A stretch of 64,000 nt of DNA, from positions 49,155,337 through 49,219,336 of the forward strand of contig JAKSZU010000002.1 of NCBI GenBank assembly GCA_026018925.1, given 5' to 3'. Positions 20,061 through 30,612 of this stretch are shown here, piece after piece; position 1 is the stretch's first letter; each line of letters begins with the position of its first letter. Both the position numbers and the translations under genes were made by a program. Under the pieces are notes generated by a model. The model was not told the DNA's origin and searched no databases. It saw only the letters and a program-made list of their open reading frames with translations. This DNA comes from Tupaia tana (lineage: Eukaryota > Chordata > Mammalia > Scandentia > Tupaiidae).

Positions 20061-20244
20061 TTTTTTTTTTTTTTTGAGAGGTTTTTCGCTATAGGGCGCA
20101 TGCACTCGCCAGACAGACAGAGAGAGACATAGAGACAGAAAGCGAGAAATCACCCCCCAGGGGGGATGGTCACTCCGCAATCCCTTCTCCTCCATTCTCC
20201 TCTCGGGATCTTGGGCACGCACGCACAGCTAACTGCTGGTTCCC
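20061..20244 (-). mobile_element. SINE-A, reverse, with an internal deletion
   Basis: TSD AATAATTCTAATTTTTT (17 nt) at 20044-20060 and 20245-20261, identical. The sequence jumps from GGGCACGCACGCACA to GCTAACTGCTGGTTCCC, losing about 90 nt including the B box. It overlaps the right TSD of the previous SINE-A, so it came last of three. Confidence 0.93.
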
Positions 20245-20274
20245 AATAATTCTAATTTTTTTAAAAAATGCATG

Positions 20275-20366
20275 TGGTGAACATCAGGAGAGTCCGGTCT
20301 TTTCAGCACGAACTGCCTGCTCTCCTTGCTTTGCGCATCAGTATGAAGTTGTACTTTCCTTCATCA
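20275..20366 (+). mobile_element. Second copy of the class-I-like LTR end
   Basis: GTCTTTTCAGCACGAACTGC, CTCTCCTTGCTTTGCGCATC and GTTGTACTTTCCTTCATCA match 15590-15660 closely. The AATAAAG signal has become TATGAAG. The continuation CACACGTGCCTATGTTTAGT is displaced to 21037-21105. Confidence 0.65.
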
Positions 20367-20823
20367 TGAGGACAGAAGTCTCACTGCTTTTTGCTGTTTC
20401 CAAAATCCTTTCCAGAGGGCCTGGAGGGAGTAAAGCCCACAAACATCAACTGACCGTTTTGATCCATTGATAATAAGACTCTTCCTACATCTGGTCCCTG
20501 GCGTAGTATCCTTGTGATGTATATTAAGCCTCCTTATCTCTGTTAAAGTACATTCATTTTCTTTCCTGATCTCAGCAACCTTTTCCAATCACCAACCTAA
20601 AAACTGTAAAACCCACCTATAACCTATAACATCCCCCCTTCCACATACCCCACCTTTTTGGGCCAGACCAATGGAAAAACTCTTCACTAAATTCCAAACT
20701 TTGTCTCTCGCTCTCAAAATCAAATAAAAGGAACCCCTGTACCTGATAACCCTGAGAAAGGCATGTTTTACCTCCTTTCGGGGCCTATGACATACACATT
20801 CATGCTTAGAAATAACCCGCATG
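20367..20823. other. Possible second LTR inserted in the first
   Basis: CAATCACCAACCTAAAAACT, ACCCACCTATAACCTATAAC and TCAAAATCAAATAAAAGGAA look like a promoter and polyadenylation region of an old LTR. It separates the two halves of the LTR copy at 20275. Assignment is weak. Confidence 0.4.
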
Positions 20824-20995
20824 AGGGGCCAGCAGGTGGCGTGGTGGTTAAGGTACTGGACTCCCACGTGGCCGACTGTGCTTTCGCACTTTCCCCTTCT
20901 CTCTCTCTGTCTCTCTCTCTCTCTGTCTCTTTGGTCAAATAAAAAAAATAGTAATAATAAATAATAACAAAAAAGAAAAAGAAAAAGAAATAAAC
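20824..20995 (+). mobile_element. SINE-B without B box
   Basis: The head is otherwise fine (GGTGGCGTGGTGGTTAAGGT), but GCCGACTGTG is joined directly to CTTTCGCACTTTCC. The B box and following 30 nt are gone. Confidence 0.88.
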
Positions 20996-21036
20996 TGTAT
21001 TAGTTATTTCTGCAGTTGATTATTTCCATCGACAAT

Positions 21037-21105
21037 CACACGTGCCTATGTTTAGTTTGTAGTTCTTGGGCCAGAGAACCTGATTTGAATTCAGTAACAC
21101 CATCC
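21037..21105 (+). mobile_element. Displaced 3' end of the LTR copy
   Basis: CACACGTGCCTATGTTTAGT, TTGGGCCAGAGAACCTGATT and GAATTCAGTAACA correspond to 15660-15730, where the wording is CACACCATGTGCCTATAGTT. Confidence 0.6.
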
Positions 21106-21131
21106 CCCTGGGAGGTGATTTCTCACTTTAT

Positions 21132-21166
<35 letters not shown>

Positions 21167-21208
21167 TTTCTGGTGAACCCATGTACCCTATAGCAAAAAC
21201 TAAAAAAG
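21104..21208 (+). mobile_element. SINE-A 3' half with (GT)n
   Basis: CATCCCCCTGGGAGGTGATT to ACCCTATAGCAAAAACTAAA. A run of about 15 GT units (21135-21165) replaces the CT stretch. Confidence 0.85.
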
Positions 21209-21387
21209 AAAACAAAATTAACAAATAAAATTTAAAAACTATTGTGATGAATTTTATTAATAGGATTAATTAGTGCGTGTATCATCTTTACATATTCAAA
21301 ATGAACTCCATGTGGTCAGGTATAGGATTCTGTTCATGTAGTGGTAGATTCGACTTGGTAATATTTTACTTTTAAAAATTTTTTTTT

Positions 21388-21602
21388 AACTCATAACAGA
21401 GTGTATAGACGTGCGAGAGGGAGAGGAGCACCCTCCACGGGTCTGGCCATGCTGTGATACTCCACTGTGGTCCTCCAGCTCCCTGGAGGGTTTCGGACAC
21501 TCCCACGTGTGCCAGGTGTGTTTTAGGGTGAGTGGGCCTGGGAGTCAAACCTTGGTCACCATCTCCCAAGCAGCACATCACTACTATGTCCTGGAGCTGG
21601 CC
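21388..21602 (-). mobile_element. SINE-D, reverse
   Basis: GAGGGAGAGGAGCACCCTCC, GGCCATGCTGTGATACTCC, CACGTGTGCCAGGTGTGTTT, GGAGTCAAACCTTGG and the head CTACTATGTCCTGGAGCTGG. Confidence 0.75.
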
Positions 21603-21685
21603 TCTAAGCGCTTTCTTTCTTCCTTTTTTTAAAACTTTTTATTTGTTATTTTTATTTTATTATTTATTATCATTTACATTCAATT

Positions 21686-21950
21686 TTTTTTTTTTTTGAG
21701 AGGTTTTCGCTATAGGGAGCATGCGCTCACCAGACAGACAGACAGAGACATAGAGACAGAAAGCGAGGAGTCACCCCCCCAGGGGGGATGGTCACGCCGC
21801 AATCCCTTCTCCTCCATTCTCCTCTCGGGATCTTGGACACGCACGCACACACGCCCGGCATGAGTTTTAAGCCACCGGGTCCGGGACGCGAACCGCGATC
21901 GACTATGTGGGAGTCCAGCGACATAGCCATTACGCTAATTGCTGGTTCCC
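21686..21950 (-). mobile_element. SINE-A, reverse
   Basis: TSD TACATTCAATT at 21675-21685 and 21951-21961, identical. Near-consensus with most CpGs kept. Confidence 0.94.
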
Positions 21951-22050
21951 TACATTCAATTATTATAGATCATTTAGATTAAGAGATTCTACACAACAGG
22001 ATAAATGCCATCTTTCTTTCTTTTTTAAAGAATTATTTAATTTTATTTAT

Positions 22051-22307
22051 TTTTTTATCTTTTTTTTGAGAGGTTTTTGCTATAGGGCGAGTGCGCTCGC
22101 CAGACAGAAAGAGAGAGACAGAGAGATAGAAAGTGAGAAATCACCCCCCAAGGGGGATGGCCACGCAACAATCCCTTCTCCTCCATTCTCCTCTCGGGAT
22201 CTTGGGCACGCACGCACACGCGCCTGGTATGAGTTTAAGCCACTGGGTCCGGGACTTGAACTACGTGGGAGTCCAGCGACATAGCCATTACGCTAACTGC
22301 TGGTCCC
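22051..22307 (-). mobile_element. SINE-A, reverse
   Basis: TSD TAATTTTATT at 22038-22047 and 22308-22317. Several nucleotides around the B box are deleted (ACTTGAACTACGTGGGAGTC). Confidence 0.92.
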
Positions 22308-22514
22308 TAATTTTATTATTATTATCATATTTCAGTTTGACCAGAGAGAGACAGAGAGAAAGGGAAAGTGAGAAAGCAGGCTACCACTTCTGGGACTTAG
22401 ACCACGGGCAGCCATGTTGGAGTCCAGAGCCTCAACCACCACACTACCTGCTGGCCCCTCTAAGTGCTTTCTATAATAAGCATAGCCACAGAGGATCACG
22501 CAGAAACAATACTC

Positions 22515-22745
22515 TTTTCTAAGAACTTATTTAATTTTATTTGTCATTATTATTTTCTTTTTTAAAGATTTATTTATTTATTTATTTAATTCCATTTGTT
22601 ATTATCATTATTATTATTATTATTATTTTAATTTGACCAGAGAGAGAAAGGGAATGTAAGAAAGCAAGCCACCAGGTCTGGGACTCAAACCACAGTCAGC
22701 CAAGTAGAGTCCAATGCCACAACCAACATGCCACCTGCTAGCCAC
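22515..22745 (-). mobile_element. SINE-B, reverse, with doubled tail
   Basis: Two successive tail segments (22515-22560 and 22561-22630) precede one body, AATTTGACCAGAGAGAGAAA to ATGCCACCTGCTAGCC. Either a truncated copy lies before a complete one or the tail was duplicated. Confidence 0.85.
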
Positions 22746-22754
22746 GAGAATACC

Positions 22755-23228
22755 TTTTTTTTTTTTTTTTTTAATACTCAAACTTCATTGAATCATAGGT
22801 ATTTCTTAGAGTTTGTTTTTAGGCTAATGGAAATTTTTATATTCATGTCTCAAAAAGTTGATTATGTTAGAGCAAAACAGTAAGTGGAGAAGATTTCTGG
22901 TCACCTTCCAGATTCAAAGGTAGCATAGCAGCACCACTCAGGCCTTAGACAGCACAGTGCGTGTCTGCTGAGGGGTGTGGTGTTTGGTCACCGATGCTGA
23001 GTGGCCTCAACGCCTCATGCTCAGGGCAAGCAGGTTTTGTCACTGGCACTTGTCCTGGATACATTTTCCAGTGCTTTCCATACTGGACCATTGTTTTTGC
23101 TAAGTACTGTACAGAGAGTATGAAAAAAGTTGAGAAAGTTTTGAAGAGAATTGTGGATAAAAAATTAAAAGAATGAAAACAGTGATTATGATAGATGCAA
23201 TGTTATTGCACATAAAGTAACTTGTTAT
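22755..23228. other. No recognised element
   Basis: A T run at 22757-22774, then about 450 nt without repeat or recognisable exon. The open frame 22961-23176 has no known domain. Confidence 0.35.
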
Positions 23229-23462
23229 TGTTGTTTTTTTAGTTTTTGCTGTAGGGCAAGAGAGAGAAAGAGAGGGAAAGTGAAAAAAACCATCCCCCAG
23301 GGGGATGGCCAAGTTGCAATCCCTTCTCCATTCTCCTTGGGATTTGGGGCATGCATACACATGCGTCTGGCAAAATTTTCAAGCTGCTGGGTTCAGGGCT
23401 CGAAGCACACAGCCAGCCATGTGAGATCCAGCACCTTAACCTCCCCACCACCTGCTGGCCCC
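23229..23462 (-). mobile_element. SINE-A/C, reverse
   Basis: TTTTTGCTGTAGGGCAAGAG to CCCCACCACCTGCTGGCCCC. The B box is decayed (GGGCTCGAAGCACAC). Confidence 0.88.
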
Positions 23463-23639
23463 ATAAAATAGCTGTTTTAATTTACTGGTAATCGATGTTT
23501 AAACATTTTGCATCCTGATGTAACCGTTGCTTCTAATACAGATGTATGAAGGAAAAAGAAGCTTTTTCTATACCATCTTTGGTTGACTGACTGAGGTCAG
23601 CAAATGACTACCAAAATATTAGCAAGAGAAAAACCAAAT

Positions 23640-23782
23640 TTTTGTTGTTGCTGTTGTTGTTTTGGTTTGGTTTTAGTTTGCCAAAGGATAGTGCACTCAT
23701 TAGAGAGAGAGAAAGGAAATCTACAAAGCACCCTACGTGGTATAGTCATCCTGCAATTCCTTCTCCATTTCTGCTTTCAGGC
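23640..23782 (-). mobile_element. SINE-A/C, 3' half, reverse
   Basis: TTTGCCAAAGGATAGTGCAC to ATTCCTTCTCCATTTCTGC. The head is missing. A (GTT)n stretch stands in the tail. Confidence 0.75.
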
Positions 23783-24608
23783 AAGTATAGAATTTCAGGA
23801 ATAAAATGTCTTCTGCTCAAAATAATTCTTACGCCGGAGTGGCATATTTTAGGGTGGTCCATCCTGATTCCTTTTAGGTTAATTTCCAAAGGTTTGCCAT
23901 CTTATGCATACCGAGGTTTTCTCATCAGCAGCTCACATTTATAGCATAGTCTGTTTTCTATGACAAATGACTTAATTTGGGGGAACACTTTAGATTCTTG
24001 GTTTTCTGATTCCCTGCTGACACTGAGATAAATGCCGCCCAGTCTTGGGGATTTATTTTAATTCAATTGAACATAATAATTTGATGCAAAGAAATCATTA
24101 ACTTCTCCAGTATACCTTTGTTATCCGGATGTTTCCCTTTACTGCCTGGGAATCTTGCTGATTCTCACAGATTAGTGAGGGTGGCTCTTTATTTTGTACA
24201 CTTAAACGGTCCAATGGGGCCTCTAGTTTCTTCTTTACCTCTTAGTATCAGCCATAACTGCCTACGTTATGTTCTATTTGTTGAGTATCACTTTAGGCTT
24301 TATTTTCACTGTGTGGAGGATTTTATCACTGTGAATCAGCCCAGTTACTAGGCCCATTTAATTATATTGCCTAACTTCCTTATATGAATCAATCTTTCAA
24401 AATCTTAAGAAGGCATTTTAGGGGGTGATCAGACTAGACTATTTTTCAGGATTTTATTCTTCATACTTAAAAGTTTTATTTAAAATGAGTATAAACAAAA
24501 CGAATCAAGTCTGAAAATAATTAGAATAAAATACATCAAGATGTTTTCTTTCTAATTGTATATGAACTTATATAACACTTAAAATGGGATAATCAAATTA
24601 CTTCGTTA
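23783..24608. other. Single-copy-like AT-rich DNA
   Basis: The longest stretch in this area with no SINE. AATTCAATTGAACATAATAA, then TTTGATGCAAAGAAATCATT near 24060-24100, has octamer-like ATGCAAA and an even composition, as non-coding conserved elements often do; this is only an impression. Confidence 0.35.
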
Positions 24609-24862
24609 GGGACCAGCAGTTGGCGTAATGGCTATGTCGCTGGACTCCCATGTAGTCTACCACGGTTAGAGTCCCAGACGCAGTGGCTTAAACTCACGCA
24701 GGGCACGTGCGTGCATGCCCAAGGTCCCGAGGGGAGAATGGAGGAGAAGGGATTGCAGTGTGGCCATCCTCCCTGGGAGGTGATTTCTCACTTTCTGTCT
24801 ATCTCTGTCTTTCTGGCGAGCGCACGAGCCCTATAGCAAAAACCTCTCCAAAAAACAAAAAC
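24609..24862 (+). mobile_element. SINE-A
   Basis: GGGACCAGCAGTTGGCGTAA head, B box GGTTAGAGTCC (one change), CCCTATAGCAAAAACCTCTC end. I saw no clear TSD. Confidence 0.92.
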
Positions 24863-25122
24863 TTTATTAAATAAAATAAACAGATATTATCTTTTAAAAA
24901 AAAAATCTTATACTTGTCTTCGGGTAACAATGAAAATAGAGTAGTTCTGGTTTTATACAATACCCTCCACCCACCTGCCCAAAAATTAGCTGTAGAAAAA
25001 ATTTCTCTAACAGAAATCTTATTTTCTACTGACTCTTACTAAGAAATAAGCGATGTGATCCCACTGGGGAAAAAACATCCTAAACTGAGCTTTAAAAGAG
25101 TTGAATAAAAAAGGACACTCAG

Positions 25123-25345
25123 GGCTGGCTCTGTGGCACTTGGCTAATACCCTGCTTAAGAGAGGTTCATCCCACATGATGACCGTGGTTCGAATCCCTG
25201 GCCCCATCACCCTGAAACACACAGGACATTTATGTGTGTACTCAAGACCTAATGAACTGGAGGACAGAGATCCCAGCATGACCACCCCGTGGAGGGTGCC
25301 CACCTCTCTCTCTCTTTGATATGTATGCTCTATTATGAATAAAGG
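25123..25345 (+). mobile_element. SINE-C/D, old
   Basis: GGGCTGGCTCTGTGGCACTT head, CGTGGTTCGAATCCCTGGCC (B box kept), GACCACCCCGTGGAGGGTGC, and the end GCTCTATTATGAATAAA. Confidence 0.75.
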
Positions 25346-25394
25346 GGAAAAAGAAAGAACTGTCTCAGTAGTGATTTTGTAACACTTTTTTTCC

Positions 25395-25620
25395 TTTTCT
25401 TTTCTTTCTTTATTTTAGTTTTTGCAATAGGGCACATGTGCTTGCCAGAGAGAGACAGAAAGACAGAGAGAGAGAGGGAAAGTGAGAAATCGCCCCCCCC
25501 CCCCAGGGGGGATGCGCTTGGTGTGTTTCTCAAACCTCTAGGTCTAGGTCCAAAACTCTAAGCACACAGTAGGCCATGTAAAATTCAGCTGCCTTCACCA
25601 CCACACCACCAGCTGGTCCT
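25395..25620 (-). mobile_element. SINE-A, reverse, internally deleted
   Basis: AGTTTTTGCAATAGGGCACA, a C run of 14 (25493-25505), GGGGGGATGCGCTTGGTGTG, head CACACCACCAGCTGGTCCT. The GTGTGCCCAAAATC region is deleted. Confidence 0.85.
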
Positions 25621-25631
25621 ATCTCTCTCTC

Positions 25632-25882
25632 TCTCTTTTAGTATATTTATTTTATTCATGACAGAAAGCTCATAAAAGAAAGAGACAGAGAGGAAGACCC
25701 TCCACAGGGTCTCTTCCCATCATGATCCCTCTCTCCTAGCCTTATAAGGTGTCAGGATTTTGGTCTCGCAGGCACATACCCAGTGTATACTCAAGCCAAC
25801 CAGGGTTCCAAACCTGCAGTTGGTTGTGTGGCTTCCAGCACCGCAGTACAATTTGCTACCAACTGTGCCACCAGGATGGGTC
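25632..25882 (-). mobile_element. SINE-D, reverse
   Basis: TCATGACAGAAAGCTCATAA, GACCCTCCACAGGGTCTCTT, CATCATGATCCCTC, CTCAAGCCAACCAGGGTTCC, head ACCAACTGTGCCACCAGGAT. Confidence 0.8.
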
Positions 25883-26049
25883 TCATAGCACTTTCTAAAC
25901 TTGCAGATAGGCTAAAAATAATGGATAATGTATTTTCTGCTAATAAAAGTTTCATCTATCTATCCATCCATATACTCAGTAGATCATTTCAATTCCTGAG
26001 ACCCCTGGGGTCCTAGGGAAACAGTGATGAATAAGACAGGCCTATTCTT

Positions 26050-26319
26050 TCTTTTTGTCTTTGTTTTTTGGAGAGGCTTTTGCTATAGTGCACATGCGCT
26101 TGCCAGAAAGACAGAGAGAGACAGAGAGACAGAAAGCGAGAAATCACCCCTCAGGGGGGATGGCCACGCTGCAATCCCTTCTCCTCCATTCTCCTCTTGG
26201 GATCTTGGGCACGTGCACACATGTTCCCGGTGTGAGTTTAAGCCACCAGGTCCAGGACTCGAAGCACAGTTAACTACATGGGAGTCCAGTCACGTAGCCA
26301 TTATACCAACTACTAGACC
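26050..26319 (-). mobile_element. SINE-A, reverse
   Basis: Perfect 16-nt TSD AGACAGGCCTATTCTT at 26034-26049 and 26320-26335. Confidence 0.94.
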
Positions 26320-26385
26320 AGACAGGCCTATTCTTGCTACTTGGAGGCAAGCAGGCTGGTGGGAAAGACCATCAGTGAAATAGGC

Positions 26386-26762
26386 CGCTGTCTCTGTCCC
26401 TTCAGGCTGTTGTAACAAACTGCCCTAGACCAGTTGGCTTATAAACAACCAAATACATTTCTCACAGTTCTGAAGGCTGAGATCAGGGCACCAGCAGATT
26501 TAGTGTCTGGTTAGGACGTGCTTCCTCACAGATAACCAACTTCTCACTATGACCGCACATGTTGGAAGGGGTGAGGGAGTTTCTGGGGTCTCTTTTTTCC
26601 AGGGCACTAATCCTATTTATAAAGCCTTCACCCACGTGACCTAATCACCTCCTCAAGGCCCTAGCTCCATTCACCATCCCACTGGGGATTAGGTTTCATC
26701 TTATGAATTAGTGGGGAGGAGTGGACACGAATATTCTCTCTATAGCAACTCTCGCTGAGTGA
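26386..26762 (-). mobile_element. MLT1/MST-like MaLR LTR, reverse
   Basis: Reversed MaLR signature: CTGTTGTAACAAACTGCCCT, TTTCTCACAGTTCTGAAGGC, CTTCACCCACGTGACCTAAT, then GGGGATTAGGTTTCATCTTATGAAT and AGTGGGGAGGAGTGGACACG. Non-coding and old. Confidence 0.8.
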
Positions 26763-26885
26763 GTGACTGCAGTGAGGAAGTACAAGGAATTGTGGAAGCA
26801 GAGAGGAGAGGAGGCTGGAGCAGTGGATAGCCTCTTTACACAACGTCCTGATGAATTTACTTAGCACTTCCTAGCCTTTGGTAAC

Positions 26886-27073
26886 TTTTTTTAAAAAAAA
26901 TAATTGTTTTATTTTAACTTTATTTATTTGTTTAATTTGATTTGACCAGAGAGGAACAGAGTGAGAGTGAGAGAGAGAAAATGAGAAAGCAAGCTGCCAG
27001 ATCTAGGACTTGAACTATGGTCGGCCATGTGGGGGTCTAGTGCCCTTAACTACCACGCCATCTGCAAATCCCA
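26886..27073 (-). mobile_element. SINE-B, reverse
   Basis: TTGTTTAATTTGATTTGACC, AAGCAAGCTGCCAGATCTAG, head CACGCCATCTGCAAATCCC. Confidence 0.88.
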
Positions 27074-27164
27074 CTGGTCTACCCCTTGGCTGAGTGAGCA
27101 AGGCCCTTCCAACACAGCCTTTCCAACACAGCTCTTTTTTTTTTTTTTTAAAGAATTAGTTTGT

Positions 27165-27683
<519 letters not shown>

Positions 27684-27756
27684 AAAGAATTAGTTTGTTA
27701 AATTTTAATTCATTATTATTTTTAAAGTGTTTTTATTTTCAAATAATTACTATTTT

Positions 27757-28013
27757 TTTAATTCTTTTTTTTTTTAAGAGGTTTTTGCTATAGAGCAAGT
27801 GCGCCCGCTAGACAGAGACAGAGAGACAGAAAGCGAGAAATCACCCCCCAGGGGGGATGGCCACGCCACAATCCCTTCTCCTCCATTCTCCTCTCGGGAT
27901 CTTGGGCACGCACACGCGCCCGGCGTGAGTTTAAGCCACCGGGTCTGGGATGTGAACCACAGTCAACTACATGGGAATCCAGCAACATAGCCATTACGCT
28001 AACTGCTGGTCCC
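27757..28013 (-). mobile_element. SINE-A, reverse, in a SINE-B tail
   Basis: GAGGTTTTTGCTATAGAGCA to GCTAACTGCTGGTCCCC. The SINE-B-like tail sequence on both sides (AATAATTACT and GATAATTATT) suggests insertion into the next SINE-B. Confidence 0.9.
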
Positions 28014-28156
28014 CAGATAATTATTTATTTTATAATTATCAATATTATTTTTAATTTGATCAGAAAGAGACATAGACAGAGAGAAAGGGAAAATAAGAAA
28101 GCAAGCTTCCAGGTCCATGACTAGAACCACATTCAGCAATGTGAGAGTCCAGCAAC
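28014..28156 (-). mobile_element. SINE-B, reverse, head truncated
   Basis: TAATTTGATCAGAAAGAGAC to GTGAGAGTCCAGCAAC. The final head segment is absent and replaced by a (TTA)n run. Confidence 0.85.
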
Positions 28157-28190
<34 letters not shown>

Positions 28191-28200
28191 TATTATTATT
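28157..28200. repeat. (TTA)n microsatellite
   Basis: About 14 TTA units with one interruption. Confidence 0.95.
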
Positions 28201-28676
28201 TTCAAGAAGGAAAGAGGATTTATTAAACCATTTCCAGGACAGGGAGCAGGAGCAGTGTCTGGCTTCAGTGTTCTCACACTCAAAGGAGGAAAAGGCAGCG
28301 GTGAAAGCTCTCCTGCCCGCTTTCCTCATCCCGACAAAAACAGCTTTGTGCTCATGGAAGTCATCTCCTGCTGCAGGAAGACGCAGGATCCTGGATGCAA
28401 ACCTGGAAGGTGGGGATGGCTAGTCTCAGTCTTGGCAGGCAGAGCTTATGCTGGGGACCCAGAGACATCACCCAATCTCCCTCAAGGAGCAAAACCTAGG
28501 CCTACAAGGAAGAGGGTCGGTGGGGCCGGGCCAGCTGTCTGGAAGCTGCTGCAGGAGCCCTGCAGCTCAGTTGCTTCAGCTCCTTGACACACCCCTGGAG
28601 ATTTTATCTTTACATATAAATGTGATGAAAATCCAAGCAGCACTGATTTGGGGGAACAAAACAGACTTATAAAAAT
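28201..28676. other. Single-copy-like, GC-richer DNA
   Basis: About 480 nt with no repeat recognised. The forward open frame 28117-28587 starts in the TTA repeat and has no known domain; I take it as accidental. Confidence 0.4.
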
Positions 28677-28685
28677 GAAGACATG

Positions 28686-28938
28686 GGGACCAGCAGTTAG
28701 CGTAATGGCTATGTCGCTGGACTCCCACGTAGTCGACCGCGGTTCGTGTCGCAGACCCAGTGGCTTAAACTCACGCCAGGTGGGTGTGTGTACGTGCCCA
28801 AGATCCCAAGAGGAGAATGGAGGAAAAGGGATTGCGGCGTGGCCATCCCCTCTGGGGGGTGATTTCTCGCTTTCTGTCTCTCTGTCTCTCTCTGTCTGTC
28901 TGGCGAATGTACGCGCCCTATAGCAAAAACCTCTCCGG

Positions 28939-28972
<34 letters not shown>
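28686..28972 (+). mobile_element. SINE-A with a long A tail
   Basis: TSD GAAGACATG at 28677-28685 and 28973-28981. Head and body near-consensus. The B box is altered to GGTTCGTGTCG. A tail of about 31 A ends the copy. Confidence 0.93.
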
Positions 28973-29097
28973 GAAGACATGAAGGGACAGGCAAAGGAGT
29001 TGGTGAGCATCCAGGAGCGACAAGGAACACGTAGGAAGAACCAGGATCCACCGTGTGCCGCACACGCGGCCGAGAGTGATTATTACTACTTTTAAAT

Positions 29098-29237
29098 TTG
29101 ACCCCTCATTATTATTATTATTTTTAATTTGACCAGAGAGAGAAGGGAGGGAAAGAGAGAAAGCAAACCAGGTCCAGGACTCGGTGCTCTGCCATGAGGG
29201 AGTCTAGTGCCTTAACCACACGCCACCCACCGGTGCC
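29098..29237 (-). mobile_element. SINE-B, reverse, shortened
   Basis: TAATTTGACCAGAGAGAGAA, AAACCAGGTCCAGGACTCGG (part of the B box lost), head ACGCCACCCACCGGTGCC. Confidence 0.85.
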
Positions 29238-29879
29238 GCCAACGCAGCTCTTAACTATTGGAAATCACAGCCCCTACACCCATGGGCACCTGAGCCTGGC
29301 CCATATAATATATTTAATAAACGTTTGGTGAACTGCTCTTGGGTTGCAGACTGCACACTCCTGCCTTCTACGAAGGTATGGAACTCTGTCTAGGAACCTA
29401 AATAATGCAAACCTAAATAATGAGAACAACTACTTATTACTGGTGGGGAGTGGAGATCCGGAGCTTAAAAGTATTACTCGTTAAGTGCAAAGGTATAAAG
29501 TACTTCACATGCACGTGCCCTTATGGACACTTCTGACCTTGCAGATTGCGGTTATAGAGGTAGCCTAAGATGGCCCAGGGACAGCCAGCCTCCCCAGGCC
29601 AAGGGCCACCATCCGTCCACACATGCATGCACAGCAGGACAAAAAGTATCGATGCTGACATGTTTCTCAGCTTGTCTGCTCCCTTCATCTGACAAAGAGG
29701 GGTTCCCGCGTTGCTGGTCCTACTTCCCTTCTCTCTCACTGCAACCCAGACTCTGATGAGAGGCCAACTCTGTTCCATTTCTTCCTGGGCCTTGGAGAGG
29801 CCAATAGAGAAGGAAAAGAATTTGTAGGAGAGAAACAGTTTTCCTCTATCTTGCTATGTTGTCCAGCTGGGACCCTGAA
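29238..29879. other. Single-copy-like DNA with a possible MIR/L2 end
   Basis: GCCTGGCCCATATAATATAT, then TTAATAAACGTTTGGTGAAC at 29293-29330, resembles the 3' end of an old SINE or LINE (MIR or L2). The rest is unrecognised. Confidence 0.4.
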
Positions 29880-30540
29880 AATTAGACCCACAAAAGGCAG
29901 ATTAACAAAAAGGAAACAAACAGAAGTTTTATTAACATATGCATCATAAATTGTATTAAGTTTATGTACAAACACACTTTATAAATTCCTTTCAGAAGGT
30001 CCATAACCATCTCTGCCGTACTGAACGAGATATGGAACTTACATAGGGGAGGAGTCAGTATAAGCTTACACCTAGAAGCAAACGAAAGTTATTTGTTGTC
30101 AAGGGGCAAAATCACAACTGATTTTGTGAGGTCTGGTCATTGTCTTCAGGCAGGAAACTGTCAGGAGGTGAACACTGCTTGAGGGTCAGTTTTCCTTCTG
30201 GGCATGAGGGGCAGAATGACTGGTTTCAGTTCTCTGCAAGGGACTTAAAGACAAGCAACGATTAAAGAGGCATCAGGGGCAAAATGGAGTCAGTCAAGAC
30301 AGCTCTTAGATCCTGTTTTAGAATCAGAGAGGGCCTAAGTGTGGCTTTACAATACCTATGCTGATTCAGGCTTCTCGGAAGGGAGTCTTTCCCCTCCCTA
30401 TCTCTCCAGCCTGGTCTCTGAAAAGACTCCAGCAAGGTTCTGTTCATTTCCATTAGTTAAGCATTAGGCATAAGGGTTAACGTATTAAGAAGGACTCCCA
30501 AGACTAAGTACAATATGGAGTCATTTTGGTTCTCATAGCT
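29880..30540 (-). mobile_element. Probable class-I-like LTR, reverse
   Basis: GGCAGATTAACAAAAAGGAA, AGAAGTTTTATTAACATATG, TAAGTTTATGTACAAACACA, then GATATGGAACTTACATAGGG. The plan (reversed U5/R, then a GC-richer U3) fits an ERV1-type LTR and parallels 13200-13770. Non-coding; subfamily unknown. Confidence 0.5.
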
Positions 30541-30612
30541 CCGTTCCAAGAAGTCAGACAGGAGGAAACTTTGAGGTCTCTTCCTTTTCTCTCTCTCTTG
30601 CTCTCTCTCTCT

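Larger units (their letters stand above)
21617..22458 (-). mobile_element. SINE-B host, carrying two SINE-A copies in its tail
   Basis: TSD TCTAAGCGCTTTCT (21603-21616) and TCTAAGTGCTTTCT (22459-22472). The body GTTTGACCAGAGAGAGACAG to CACTACCTGCTGGCCCC lies at 22330-22458. The long AT-rich part between holds two inserted SINE-A copies and about 90 nt that I cannot place. Confidence 0.85.

Noticed and set aside
15750..20270. Retroviral coding region between the two LTR copies
   Set aside because: I found no gag-, pol- or env-like frame there; the interval is SINEs and single-copy-like DNA. Common origin of the two LTRs from one provirus is unproven.
28117..28587. 156-codon forward frame
   Set aside because: It starts in a TTA microsatellite (polyisoleucine) and then shows no recognisable domain.
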